Shown: positions 52,046-60,518 of the stretch, one piece after another
Layout: every line of letters starts with the position of its first letter
Position numbering within the stretch: position 1 is the first letter of the stretch
Assembly (NCBI GenBank): GCA_015232455.1
Contig: JADFZQ010000001.1
Coordinates: forward strand, 481,052-545,051
Direction of reading: 5' to 3'
Source of the DNA: Desulfamplus sp.
GTDB lineage: Bacteria; Desulfobacterota; Desulfobacteria; Desulfobacterales; Desulfobacteraceae
DNA: 64,000 bases
Translations under genes and position numbers: made by a program
Notes under the pieces: model-generated
The model's database searches: none
What the model saw: only the letters and a program-made list of their open reading frames with translations
What the model was told of the DNA's origin: nothing

Positions 52046-52672
52046 TTACTCTACCCATCTGCCCATAAATTCAATCAGTTCATTGTCATCTAAAAGTTTT
52101 CTCATAACATCGTTTAGCATCTCATTAATTATTTTCTCATTCTGTGCAGCAGTAGTTACTACAACATTTCTCTTTTCATTATTAACAGTATATGTATTTT
52201 CATAAAATCTTTTAGTTAGATTAGAGTTGTTTAGATTTACCATAGCTCTTAGTGTGGCTTTAGTATGAACAGCTCCTGTCCACTGACTTGTTGATGTGTA
52301 ATATTTGAACTCTTGAATATCTATGGTCAATGTAGGTGCATCATTGGGCTTGGCAACTAAAGGATTAAATCCTTTTTTTATAAGACCTTTGATTGATTCA
52401 TATAAAACCAATTTTTCAAGGCTTTGGCTCAATGTAATCTCACCGCCGTTTGTTACTGTAGATGAAGTTCTATATCCAATTACATTATTTGGTCTTTTGT
52501 CAATAACCTTTACGGTAATCATTTTACCATTTCCCTGATTACTCTCAATTACTGGAATATCAGGCACCAATTTTACAACTTGAGGTTTGTCAGCACAGGC
52601 AGCAAATAGTCCGACAAAGCAGAAAATTACTAAAACACTTTTTAATATTGCTATAATTGAGTTTGATTTCAT
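52046..52672 (-). CDS. YajG family lipoprotein
   Basis: A 208-residue lipoprotein: the N-terminal hydrophobic segment ends in a lipobox (LFAAC, Cys about residue 26), then a short spacer and the YajG-like domain (VKVIDKRPNNVIGYR, ITLSQSLEKLVLYESIKGLIKKGFNP, LTIDIQEFKYY). The family is widespread and of unknown function, attached to the outer membrane or periplasmic face. It stands alone, 90 bases from pdxA on the same strand, and marks the right end of the core region before element C. Confidence 0.82.
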   Translation of the reverse strand: MKSNSIIAILKSVLVIFCFVGLFAACADKPQVVKLVPDIPVIESNQGNGKMITVKVIDKRPNNVIGYRTSSTVTNGGEITLSQSLEKLVLYESIKGLIKKGFNPLVAKPNDAPTLTIDIQEFKYYTSTSQWTGAVHTKATLRAMVNLNNSNLTKRFYENTYTVNNEKRNVVVTTAAQNEKIINEMLNDVMRKLLDDNELIEFMGRWVE

Positions 52673-52942
52673 CTCCTAACTGTTCTCCTTTTAACTTAAT
52701 GTTTAAACTTATTACTTCAACAAAAACCAATTATGATTTATCAGTCAAAGATTGGCTATAAAAATAATGAATGTTAATATTTTTATAGTATTTCTTCTTA
52801 AAATGCAAATAATTGGTTTGGTAATTTAGATTAGCAATGCAGCCCTGCTCAGGTCACTCCTGAGATTTTTTTTGCATTAGAAATAATCTTTAATACAATT
52901 CTTGACAATTGACTATGTTAAATAATATAGACAAAATATAAC

Positions 52943-53175
52943 AATATTCTGATTATAACGGATTTGTTCTGAGCAATGTTTTAAAGGGTAGGGCAAGTTA
53001 TCTACTTAGTCTCAATAATACTTTTTAATAACGTGCCCTGATAATAGTGGTAAAATCCACTTATCAAGGAAATTTGACCTGATAAGTTGGGATTTAGGGT
53101 GTTATCAAGGAAATATTTCCTTGATAATAGGGAATTTGAGGTATTATCAGGAAAAAAGTGCCTGATAATAAATGG
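52943..53175 (+). repeat. Array-edge element C (second full copy)
   Basis: Highly similar over ~233 bases to element A (2847-3080): ATATTCTGATTATAACGG at the left, TTTTTAATAAC...CCCTGATAATAG, then the same alternating half-sites and conserved TTGATA-N15-TATTAT. The match ends at G53175 of GTTATCT, where the first cassette of array 2 begins. The 270 bases between pdxA/YajG and 52943 are AT-rich with nothing else recognised. Confidence 0.7.
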
Positions 53176-53213
53176 TTATCTTTGATCACAAATCGCTAAG
53201 AGGTCTATTAAGA

Positions 53214-54305
53214 ATGTGGTCAGTTTTCTTCGTATTGCCAAATATAACCATACGTCAGTCTATTGGTAATGAACATGTGAGCATAGTTCCCAACAGTGAT
53301 TCAAGGGTGAAAGAGAATATCTCGACAAATCCTTTTGCAAAGGCACTTGTCGAAAATTTTGAGGACCAGTTTGGCCGGAATATTTACCCAGCAGCACTAA
53401 TCGTAAGCGATGATGCACCAGATTATCTTAGGAATATAGATGCCTTGACCGGATTTAGGAATGCTTTGGCAATATCAACAATCATCAAAGGACATGAACA
53501 TAGTTTGACGAGCAGTTTCGTAGCATATCCTTTGTATTCGGACTTCTTCGATTTCTATCCTCTGACTGTAAGCCGGGACAATGATGGTTTCATAAAAAGT
53601 ACACCTTCAGTTTTAGGGTTTGATGATGAACATGTCGAATTCAGAGGTCAGATTTCACCTACTCTGGGCGGGCCTGGAGATCTATCGGACAGAGCAGAAG
53701 ACAAGGTCTTCAAGTTGCTGCACAATGCCTGGGAAAGAAGGTTTTTGAGGCAGAAGCACGATGAGTGGTCCACGAGAGTACTCTTTAGATCCCTTGAAAT
53801 GGCGTATCAAGCGGCTTCCATGCCTTTTAAGAATCATTCGACCATCTATGATTATGGTTCAAGTGCCAGCCTTTGGGTGAGTGCCTTAGAGATACTATCT
53901 CACCAACGCACAAAGGGGGCAAATCTGCTTTCAGTTCTTTCCCTCTTGGGACACTACGATTGGATAGATAAATCAGTCGGGCGGAAGACATACAAAGTAA
54001 CGTATCGGAAGAAGGATCATAAAGCAAATCTTGTTCAGAAGCTTTACAAGGAGCTTTATGATACCAGGAATGACTTCTTGCATGGCAATCCAGTGAAGCG
54101 AAATCGATTGTACCCCTTCAAGAACATCAAAGTCCAACCAATCACGAGGTTTGCTCCGCTTATCTACAAGGTCGCCCTTTTGGCTTATCTGCACCAGTTC
54201 GAGCGGACCCGTTTGAAGAGAATGGATAGATTGGGGGCGTACATGGAAAAATCGATGGATGAAAGAGGTCTTTCAGAAGCATTACTTAAATCAAAGGGTG
54301 AATAA
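53214..54305 (+). CDS. HEPN-like (Apea-type) protein (cassette A2-1)
   Basis: A 363-residue soluble protein. The C-terminal third contains YDTRNDFLHGNPV, an R-x4-H HEPN signature in the form found in Apea-like HEPN proteins, embedded in helices. The N-terminal two thirds are of unknown fold. HEPN proteins are mostly RNases used in defence or toxin modules. ATG 53214 is chosen as start: AAGAGG lies about 10 bases upstream; the ATG at 53172 lies across the recombination point and would be shared with element C. GC content (about 45%) is well above the surrounding core. The right core AGATAAC matches its left edge exactly. Confidence 0.6.
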   Translation: MWSVFFVLPNITIRQSIGNEHVSIVPNSDSRVKENISTNPFAKALVENFEDQFGRNIYPAALIVSDDAPDYLRNIDALTGFRNALAISTIIKGHEHSLTSSFVAYPLYSDFFDFYPLTVSRDNDGFIKSTPSVLGFDDEHVEFRGQISPTLGGPGDLSDRAEDKVFKLLHNAWERRFLRQKHDEWSTRVLFRSLEMAYQAASMPFKNHSTIYDYGSSASLWVSALEILSHQRTKGANLLSVLSLLGHYDWIDKSVGRKTYKVTYRKKDHKANLVQKLYKELYDTRNDFLHGNPVKRNRLYPFKNIKVQPITRFAPLIYKVALLAYLHQFERTRLKRMDRLGAYMEKSMDERGLSEALLKSKGE

Positions 54306-54317
54306 GGAAGCCTACGG

Positions 54318-54420
54318 AGATAACCATCCAATGAACCCGACGAGCAACCACGGGGCAGGCTTCTTGGAGTTTCCCGCACATCCTCGGCCATGGTGCTCGC
54401 GGGTTATCGGTACGTTGGCC
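54318..54420 (+). other. attC-like site A2-1
   Basis: AGATAAC (54318-54324) to GTTGGCC (54414-54420). The interior CCAATGAACCCGACGAGCA...TGGTGCTCGCGGGTTATCGG folds on itself. Its left core is exactly complementary to GTTATCT at 53175. Confidence 0.9.
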
Positions 54421-54501
54421 TACGCAACTTTCTAACTTATTAAAAAGATAACAATATTTTATGTATAGAATTTAAAAATTATCCTTAACAAAAGGATGGC
54501 T

Positions 54502-54549
54502 ATGACTAAGCCAATTCCGAAACCTATAATAAAAGAGAGTCAAAATTGA
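54502..54549 (+). CDS. Short leader peptide overlapping the next start
   Basis: ATG 54502 opens a 15-codon frame (MTKPIPKPIIKESQN) with AAAGGA upstream; its stop TGA overlaps the TTG start of the following gene (TTGA, 54546-54549). This would couple translation of the two. It is very short and could be coincidental. Confidence 0.35.
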   Translation: MTKPIPKPIIKESQN

Positions 54550-55019
54550 ACCTTAGTCCCTACGAATTGGTAATTATAGCAGGTGGCTTCACTATTGTTG
54601 GAGCACTTATTGGTGGTTTGATTGCTTTCAGAAATACAATTAGTATTTACAATCTCAGCGAGTTCAACAAAGCTGCTTCACTGTTTCGTGAAGCCTTTTA
54701 TCCAGAGATTATTTTTATAAAACATAATGCGATCATTGCGGGAAGCGGGAGTTCTGATAGTCTTAGCACATTCTTGAGTGCAGGTTATCTTCACAGGCAT
54801 TTGAAAGCCTTTGAAACCTTTAAATATTATTTGTCTGTTAAAGAAAGTGAAAAAATAGATAAAGCATGGAAGGAATATTGTTATGACCCAAATAACCCGA
54901 AAATACTTTTTTTCGAGCAATATTCTACCCGAAATGTTAGTCATGAGCATAGAGAGACTCTTAAACAACTTGCTCTTACGCGAATAGAGAATATTCTTGA
55001 ACTTGCTAAACATAAATAA
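54546..55019 (+). CDS. Small membrane-anchored protein, unknown function (cassette A2-2)
   Basis: A 157-residue protein with one N-terminal membrane helix (about residues 7-28) and a mostly helical cytosolic part (FNKAASLFREAFYPEIIFIKHNAII, LSAGYLHRHLKAFETFKYYL) with no motif I can name. A TTG start at 54546 is the most likely one and overlaps the stop of a 15-codon leader. The right core AGTCAAC (55040) only partly matches the left edge GTTGGCC. Nothing in the neighbouring genes suggests a partner. Confidence 0.5.
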   Translation: MNLSPYELVIIAGGFTIVGALIGGLIAFRNTISIYNLSEFNKAASLFREAFYPEIIFIKHNAIIAGSGSSDSLSTFLSAGYLHRHLKAFETFKYYLSVKESEKIDKAWKEYCYDPNNPKILFFEQYSTRNVSHEHRETLKQLALTRIENILELAKHK

Positions 55020-55039
55020 TCACCTGTTTACAAGTTAAT

Positions 55040-55125
55040 AGTCAACAAGTCGCTCAAGCCGATCGCCAGAACGTGAGCGGTTATTTGCAAACATCTTTCG
55101 GCGGTGGCTTAGCTTAGCGTTAGAC
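55040..55125 (+). other. attC-like site A2-2
   Basis: AGTCAAC (55040-55046) to GTTAGAC (55119-55125). The interior AAGTCGCTCAAGCCG...GGCTTAGCTTAGC shows the usual hairpin. It is clearly related to the site at 57138 (both contain GTCGCTCAAGCCGA and GAACGTGAG). Confidence 0.85.
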
Positions 55126-55157
55126 CGTAGAAATGAACAAAATGGAGAGACCTTAAA

Positions 55158-57128
55158 ATGCAGGCAAAAGAAACAAAACTCCAAGATATAATTGAGGGCA
55201 CAAAACAATACGTCATTCCTCTTTTCCAGCGGACTTATAGTTGGGAAAATAAAGAATGGGACATTTTATGGAAAGACCTAATCGAACTATGTGAAGCGGA
55301 AAATCCACGAACTCATTTTATTGGTTCAATCGTAAATATGCCGACCGTTTCAGTGCCTGAAGGCGTCGCAAAATTCCTACTAATTGATGGACAGCAACGT
55401 TTAACAACAATCTTTGTTCTGCTAATTCTCCTACGCAATAAGGCACGAGATTCACAACGAGAAGATTTTGCAGAGGAAATCAATAATACATTACTTGTAA
55501 ATCCTTATAAGAAGGGGAATGACTTTTTTAAATTGATGCCAACACAGGTCGATAGGGACATATATAAAAATTTAATCAACGGAAAACAAAATGAAACTGA
55601 AAGTCAACTTACAAAGGCATATAACTTTTTTGAAAAGAAACTGCGTCAAGTATCGTTTGAACATGATAAGTTAAAGAAGATAATTAGTAGCTATTTTTCA
55701 GTCGTCAGTATTGTGCTTGATACTGATGATAATCCCTATTTAGTTTTTGAAAGCCTTAACGCTAAAGGTAAACCATTAACACAAGCAGACCTCATTCGTA
55801 ATTATTTTTTCATGCGTATTCACGTTGATAATCAAGATGAAATTTACAAAAACTATTGGTATCCAATGCAAACTGCATTAGATGAAAGCCTAACTGAATA
55901 CATAAGACATTATCTGATGAGAGATGGGAGCATCATAAAGCAAAACGACGTTTATTATGCTCTCAAAGAAAAAGTATCACAAACCAATGCAATTGATTAT
56001 CTTAAAGAATTATATGAGTTTTCTGCTTACTATCAACGTCTCATCTATCCTAAGTTTGAGCCAGAGGAAGGTTTACAAAAATATTTTTACAGGCTGAACA
56101 GAATAGAGGTTACAACGGCTTATCCGTTGCTCTTAAACTGTTATGGTAACTATATGCAAAACAATATAAGCAAGACCGACTTTGTTAGCATTTTGAGAAC
56201 ACTCGAAAATTATCTTATTCGCCGATTTGTCTGTAATATACCCACAAATCAACTTAACAAAATTTTTTCAGCAGTTTATCCTCTATTAGTCACAAAGCAT
56301 CAAGATAATCATGCTGAAGGTGTCAAATCAATATTGCAAAATAGAGGTTATCCAAAGGATACTGAATTTTATACGAGGTTTAAAGAAACAAAATTCTATG
56401 GTGCTGGAGATAGGCAGATAAAAACCAAACTCATTCTTGAAACACTCGAAGAAAACTCTGCACACAAAGAGGTCGTGTCGTTTGATAATTTAACAATAGA
56501 GCATGTAATGCCTCAAACTTTATCTGAGTGGTGGCAAAATCATATTGGTGAGGACTGGGAAGATACTCACGAATTTTTTTTGCATACAATCGGTAATCTG
56601 ACTTTGACAGCTTATAATTCAGAGTTGTCAAACGACGATTTCACAAGCAAGAAAAAGACATATGATGATAGTCATTTGGAGCTAAACAGATACTTCTTTC
56701 CTATTGCTTCTTGGACACGTACTGAGATTGAGAGAAGAGCAGAAGCATTAGCAAAACAAGCACTTGAGATTTGGAATTTTTTTGGGCAAGAAAGCACAGC
56801 GACATCCGGCTTAAAAGAAGTTACAGGCACATCACCAACGGGTCTTAAAATATTGGGACAGCAGTTTCAAGTTCAAACATGGCGTGATGTTTTGGAACAA
56901 ACACTTAACACTGTTGCAGATCTTGAACCTGACAAGTTCGAGATCATTGCTCAAAACTTCCCTCGCTATCTTGGTAAAGAGAAAAATAAATTCAAGGCAG
57001 TACGACAGCTTCAAAATGGTTTTTTCATCGAGGTCAACTTGTCGGCTCAAAGCATTCAAAAGTTTTGTTCCCAAGCGATAGAAACCATTGAACTTACATG
57101 TGATGACTGGAGCGTAATGGTAAGCTGA
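55158..57128 (+). CDS. GmrSD-type restriction enzyme (DUF262 plus DUF1524) (cassette A2-3)
   Basis: A 656-residue protein with a GmrS-like (ParB/Srx-fold) N-terminal domain: IPLFQRTYSWENKEW and LLIDGQQRLTTIF (D-G-Q-Q-R), then a helical linker, and a GmrD-like HNH nuclease region: NLTIEHVMPQTLSEWW...HTIGNLTLTAYNSELSNDDFTSKK. About 110 further C-terminal residues follow, of unknown fold. Single-chain GmrSD enzymes act as type IV restriction systems against modified phage DNA; the specificity here is unknown. GGAGAGACC lies upstream of ATG 55158. Both cassette cores match exactly (GTTAGAC/GTCTAAC). Confidence 0.88.
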   Translation: MQAKETKLQDIIEGTKQYVIPLFQRTYSWENKEWDILWKDLIELCEAENPRTHFIGSIVNMPTVSVPEGVAKFLLIDGQQRLTTIFVLLILLRNKARDSQREDFAEEINNTLLVNPYKKGNDFFKLMPTQVDRDIYKNLINGKQNETESQLTKAYNFFEKKLRQVSFEHDKLKKIISSYFSVVSIVLDTDDNPYLVFESLNAKGKPLTQADLIRNYFFMRIHVDNQDEIYKNYWYPMQTALDESLTEYIRHYLMRDGSIIKQNDVYYALKEKVSQTNAIDYLKELYEFSAYYQRLIYPKFEPEEGLQKYFYRLNRIEVTTAYPLLLNCYGNYMQNNISKTDFVSILRTLENYLIRRFVCNIPTNQLNKIFSAVYPLLVTKHQDNHAEGVKSILQNRGYPKDTEFYTRFKETKFYGAGDRQIKTKLILETLEENSAHKEVVSFDNLTIEHVMPQTLSEWWQNHIGEDWEDTHEFFLHTIGNLTLTAYNSELSNDDFTSKKKTYDDSHLELNRYFFPIASWTRTEIERRAEALAKQALEIWNFFGQESTATSGLKEVTGTSPTGLKILGQQFQVQTWRDVLEQTLNTVADLEPDKFEIIAQNFPRYLGKEKNKFKAVRQLQNGFFIEVNLSAQSIQKFCSQAIETIELTCDDWSVMVS

Positions 57129-57137
57129 TAATACAAA

Positions 57138-57222
57138 GTCTAACAGTCGCTCAAGCCGACTACGTGAACGTGAGGCGTTCTTTGAACACTATTGATGCTG
57201 CGACTTAAGCTAACCGTTATTT
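57138..57222 (+). other. attC-like site A2-3
   Basis: GTCTAAC (57138-57144) to GTTATTT (57216-57222). Hairpin with CAGTCGCTCAAGCCG against ATGCTGCGACTTAAGC. Its left core is exactly complementary to GTTAGAC at 55119. Confidence 0.9.
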
Positions 57223-57266
57223 TTTCCAAACGACTTTAAATAAACTATTTTACAGAAGGAGAACCT

Positions 57267-58118
57267 ATGCGAAAACATATTTTGGTCATCACATTCATAT
57301 TTCTTCTTATGAACATCTGGAGCTTTGCCGTTGCAGTAAGTGATCCGCAGGACGCTTCAGGGAGCAAAGACCCGGCATTGTTTTCCAGGATGAGCGGATT
57401 TCATATTTATCAATATACAGTAAAAGACTTTGATCGGTTTGAATTTCCGACAGGGACTGATAAAAAGGAAAACGTTGAAGGAAACTACACCAAAGCCATA
57501 TATTATGCTAACGAAGGAATTACTAACCCAAGCGGCATTCAAATTGCCCTGAACTATATCAATGCGGCTAAAGCTGTCGGCGGAGTTTTGGTGTATGAAT
57601 TTGAGGATGGCGGAACTCAGTATGTCATAGTCAAGGTGGAAAAAGATGATAAAGAATTCTGGGCACAGATCGAAGCAGCTGATAACGGTATGTATACGAT
57701 TCATGTGGTTGAAAAACAGCTGATGAAGCAGGTTGTAGTCGCCAATGCAGAAGCTATGTCCGGAAGCATCAAAGATATTGGCCGTGTGTCTGTTTACGGA
57801 ATCTATTTCGATACTGGCAAGGCTGACCTCAAACCGGAATCAGAACAAGCTATGACCGAGATCGTCAAGATGCTCAAAGCAGATCCTAATTTAAAGATAT
57901 ATGTGGTAGGTCATACCGATAATACTGGACAGTTTGCCGCCAACGTAAAATTGTCCATGGACAGAGCTGTTTCTGTAGTCAATAGCCTGACTATCAAGTA
58001 TGGAATAGCGGCGGCACGGCTCACTCCTTTTGGCTGCGGGCCTGTTGCACCAGTTGCTTCTAACAAGACCGATGATGGCAAGGCCAAGAACCGGCGTGTG
58101 GAACTGGTATCACAATAG
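57267..58118 (+). CDS. OmpA-family outer-membrane protein (cassette A2-4)
   Basis: A 283-residue secreted protein with signal peptide (MRKHILVITFIFLLMNIWSFAVAV), a central domain of unknown fold (about 30-165, GFHIYQYTVKDFDRFEFPTGT...) and a C-terminal OmpA-like peptidoglycan-binding domain: YGIYFDTGKADLKPESEQAMTEI, IYVVGHTDNTGQ and KNRRVEL. It lacks a beta-barrel, so it may be periplasmic and bound to peptidoglycan. AGAAGGAG precedes ATG 57267. The cassette's own attC is missing after the gene; only a short CTGGTAAGCTTATAG string precedes the next GTT core. Confidence 0.85.
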   Translation: MRKHILVITFIFLLMNIWSFAVAVSDPQDASGSKDPALFSRMSGFHIYQYTVKDFDRFEFPTGTDKKENVEGNYTKAIYYANEGITNPSGIQIALNYINAAKAVGGVLVYEFEDGGTQYVIVKVEKDDKEFWAQIEAADNGMYTIHVVEKQLMKQVVVANAEAMSGSIKDIGRVSVYGIYFDTGKADLKPESEQAMTEIVKMLKADPNLKIYVVGHTDNTGQFAANVKLSMDRAVSVVNSLTIKYGIAAARLTPFGCGPVAPVASNKTDDGKAKNRRVELVSQ

Positions 58119-58136
58119 AATTAGGAAAGATGCGTG

Positions 58137-58158
58137 GCTGGTAAGCTTATAGTTATGA
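58137..58158 (+). other. Truncated attC end and cassette junction
   Basis: CTGGTAAGCTTATAG followed by GTTATGA (58152-58158). The same string with small changes occurs at 5410-5427. No left core (expected AAATAAC) is found after the OmpA gene, so this is the remnant of a site. Confidence 0.55.
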
Positions 58159-58187
58159 AGATCCTTAAGGGGGAATAAAGGGAAAAA

Positions 58188-58796
58188 ATGGTAGAATATT
58201 TTAATTCTAAAGCTAAAGATTGGGATAAAGAAAATTATAGAATAGAGCGTGCAAAGGCTGTTGCAGAAGAAATAAAAAATGCAATTATTATCAACAATAG
58301 CATGTCGGTTGCAGATTTTGGTTGTGGCACTGGATTGCTTGGCTTTCATTTTATCAATATTGCAAGAGAAGTTGTATTTATTGATTCGTCAGAAGAGATG
58401 TTGAATCAGGTAGTTCAAAAAGCAAAAACAATGAATACAGAAAACTATAGAATTTTAGCTAAGCCAGAAGTTGATCATTATAATAAGTATGATTTAATCA
58501 TTAATTTGATGGTTTTCCATCACATAAACAATGTTGAAGAGACAATATCTCAATTGATTGGGCAGTTAAAAAAATCGTCATACTTTGCGTTTTTTGATTT
58601 AGACTCTGAAGATGGTTCATTTCATGGTGAAGACATTGTTCCACATAATGGTTTTAAAAGAGAATATATTAGGAAAATTTTTGCCAATAATTCGTTGAGT
58701 ATTATTTTAGAGAAACAGGTTTTTGTTAATAAAAAAATAATTGATGGGAAAGAGAAAAACTATCCTGTATTTTTGATGATTGGGAAATGTGCATAA
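58188..58796 (+). CDS. Class I SAM-dependent methyltransferase (cassette A2-5)
   Basis: A 202-residue methyltransferase of the UbiE/small-molecule type: motif I VADFGCGTGLLGF, acidic residue at the end of strand 2 (VFIDSSEEMLNQ), and the post-motif region YDLIINLMVFHHINN. The substrate is unknown. The start ATG 58188 has a purine-rich ribosome binding site AAGGGAAAAA. The stop falls in the core GCATAAC, complementary (6 bp) to GTTATG at the left junction. No partner gene is in the cassette. Confidence 0.88.
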   Translation: MVEYFNSKAKDWDKENYRIERAKAVAEEIKNAIIINNSMSVADFGCGTGLLGFHFINIAREVVFIDSSEEMLNQVVQKAKTMNTENYRILAKPEVDHYNKYDLIINLMVFHHINNVEETISQLIGQLKKSSYFAFFDLDSEDGSFHGEDIVPHNGFKREYIRKIFANNSLSIILEKQVFVNKKIIDGKEKNYPVFLMIGKCA

Positions 58797-58906
58797 CAAC
58801 TTAGTTAAGCTGACATTTGCTTTGTCGCGTTTTTATACTAAAGCGTCCAAAAACCTACTAACGTTGGTACGCAAAGGTGCAAAGATCGCTTTAACAAATG
58901 TTATCA
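58791..58906 (+). other. attC-like site A2-5
   Basis: GCATAAC (58791-58797) to GTTATCA (58900-58906). The interior is an imperfect long hairpin (AGTTAAGC...GCTTTAAC, CATTTG...CAAATG). Confidence 0.8.
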
Positions 58907-58998
58907 CAGTAGTACTGTAGAGAATATTTTCATGAAACAATTAACCCTAATAAAATCAAACAGTAATGAAAACACTTTAGGAATTTATGGAGCTTTTT

Positions 58999-59514
58999 AT
59001 GAGTCTTGATATGCTACGTTTTCTTGGGAATTATAATAGTAAAATAAATCAAAAAATGAATGAATATATTAAAAAATTATCAGAAGAAGAATGGAATACC
59101 CAATTTTCAGGATATTTTAATTCAATACAAGCTATTTCTAACCATATTTATACGTGTGATTATAATTGGTTAAAGAGATTTTCACTGTTGAGAAAATTTC
59201 ATTTCATTGAAAATACAAATATCCAAGAAGGGCTTTCTTTCAAAATAAATAATATTGATTCTGTAGCAGATTATATGAATAAAAGAGATTGGCTTGATAA
59301 TAAAATTATTGAATTTATTGAAGAATTAAATGAAGAAGATCTTAAAAAAGATTTACTATATCAAGATTCTAGTGGAATTGAATATGTTCGCAATTTTGGA
59401 TTATTGGTACTGCACATGTTCAATCATGAAACACATCACAGAGGTGTCATTTCGCACCTTTTAGAAGAACTAAAAATTGATAATGATTTTAGTAATATTT
59501 ATGACATCATATAG
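58999..59514 (+). CDS. DinB-family protein (cassette A2-6)
   Basis: A 171-residue four-helix-bundle protein of the DinB type with the metal-ligand histidines in AISNHIYTCDYNWLKRF and LHMFNHETHHRGVISHLL. DinB proteins often act as thiol S-transferases (bacillithiol, glutathione) or are damage-induced; the thiol used here is unknown. The start ATG 58999 is favoured over ATG 58987, because GGAG lies 5 bases before it. The right-hand core of its cassette (TGATAAC expected) is absent; instead a GCCAACCG string precedes a truncated gene. Confidence 0.85.
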   Translation: MSLDMLRFLGNYNSKINQKMNEYIKKLSEEEWNTQFSGYFNSIQAISNHIYTCDYNWLKRFSLLRKFHFIENTNIQEGLSFKINNIDSVADYMNKRDWLDNKIIEFIEELNEEDLKKDLLYQDSSGIEYVRNFGLLVLHMFNHETHHRGVISHLLEELKIDNDFSNIYDII

Positions 59515-59548
59515 CTTTCCTATCTCATTTGTGCAAAGCCAACCGTAA

Positions 59549-60106
59549 ATTGTATTGGATATTGCAATTGGATTGATTACAAGATTTGTCTATGACAGCA
59601 TGTTTTGGGGAAGGAACGAGTTATATACTGGGAAAAATCGACCGCTCTTACTTGCTTATGAAGAAGCCCACACTTATTTAAACAAGAATGATAATAACAG
59701 TTATTCGAAAAACGCTGTCGAACGGGTATTCAAAGAAGGACGTAAATTTGGGGTTGGGGCATTGGTTATATCTCAACGACCTTCGGAAATTTCAGAAACC
59801 ATCCTTGCTCAAATTGGGACGCTCATAGCTTTACGTTTAACAAATTCAGGGGATCAGTCTATTGTTAAGTCATCATCTCCAGACAATCTGAATAGTTTGA
59901 TAGACCTATTGCCTTCATTGCGGGTTGGTGAGGCCATTATCGTTGGGGAATCAATAAAAATACCATCAAGAATAAGAGTAAAACTGAACAACCCACGACC
60001 AACGAGTGAGGACCCAAAACTTGTAGAGTGCTGGAGTAAAAAACATGAGCCATCTGACGAAAACTATAAACCTGTAGTAACCAAAATAAGAGAGCAAAAA
60101 ATTTAA
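59549..60106 (+). pseudogene. HerA-like ATPase, C-terminal half only (cassette remnant)
   Basis: The frame, opening just after a stop (TAA 59546-59548), encodes the C-terminal part of a HerA/VirB4-like ATPase: the Walker B strand LLLAYEEAHTYL, the sensor strand ALVISQRPSEIS, RLTNSGDQSIVKSSS and VGEAIIVGESIKIPSRIRV. Walker A and the N-terminal barrel are missing, so it cannot hydrolyse ATP. HerA proteins of this type are usually encoded with a nuclease or SIR2 partner in anti-phage systems (for example DUF4297 or SIR2-HerA); nothing of the partner remains. It starts at a cassette junction, so the deletion predates or accompanied cassette formation. Confidence 0.75.
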
Positions 60107-60126
60107 TTCTTAAAAGGGCGGTATTT

Positions 60127-60339
60127 ATGGACAGGAAAAATATTGAATCATCAATGATTAGCAGCATTGGCTATGATGCAAACAATTCAACTCTTGAAAT
60201 TGAATTTAATAGTGGTGCAGTATGGCAATATTTTGATTTCCCAGAATCACTTTGGTATGAATTTGAAGCATCAGATTCACAAGGAAAATTTTTTCATCGA
60301 GAGATAAAAAACCAATATTCTGAATCAAGAGTTGGCTAA
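60127..60339 (+). CDS. KTSC-domain protein
   Basis: A 70-residue protein that is almost entirely a KTSC domain: SSMISSIGYDANNSTLEIEFNSGAVWQYFDFPESLWYEFEASDSQGKFFHREIKNQY (shown in pieces: IGYDANNSTLEIEF, GAVWQYFDFP, GKFFHREIKNQY). The family's namesake lysyl-tRNA synthetase-linked version differs; stand-alone KTSC proteins are thought to bind RNA or act with toxins. Found in many cassette arrays. AAAAGGGCGG precedes ATG 60127. An attC-like site follows. Confidence 0.82.
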   Translation: MDRKNIESSMISSIGYDANNSTLEIEFNSGAVWQYFDFPESLWYEFEASDSQGKFFHREIKNQYSESRVG

Positions 60340-60343
60340 AATC

Positions 60344-60416
60344 ACACAACAATTGCATTCACTCAAACCGCTGTTACGCCGCCGCTCCACACCGGCTGGT
60401 GATGCTGGCGTTAATC
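60344..60416 (+). other. attC-like site A2-7
   Basis: Right end GTTAATC (60410-60416); the left core is weak (CACAAC, 60344-60349 region). The inner CGCTGTTACGCCGCCGCT and AGCGCCGGC-like arms fold. GTTACGCCGCCGCTCCACAC recurs with one change at 62924 in the next site. Confidence 0.65.
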
Positions 60417-60430
60417 GGCTTTTACGATAA

Positions 60431-60511
60431 GAAAAATACTTGCGTGTTATTCTGCTTGAAGATGGCGAGACAGTTCATAATGCGTTTTTTGATAGAAATT
60501 TTAAGGAGTAA
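60431..60511 (+). pseudogene. DUF4258 toxin-like fragment (C-terminus only)
   Basis: Open only from 60431 (a stop lies just before), the frame encodes EKYLRVILLEDGETVHNAFF and ends RNFKE. This matches the C-terminal end of DUF4258 proteins, which commonly sit just upstream of DUF2283 partners, as here. The N-terminal two thirds are missing and the fragment starts at the cassette junction (GTTAATCGGC, 60410). Confidence 0.6.
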
Positions 60512-60518
60512 CAGTAAA

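Noticed and set aside
53172..53213. ATG 53172 as start of the HEPN-like gene
   Set aside because: It lies across the cassette junction in element C and lacks a ribosome binding site; ATG 53214 has AAGAGG upstream.
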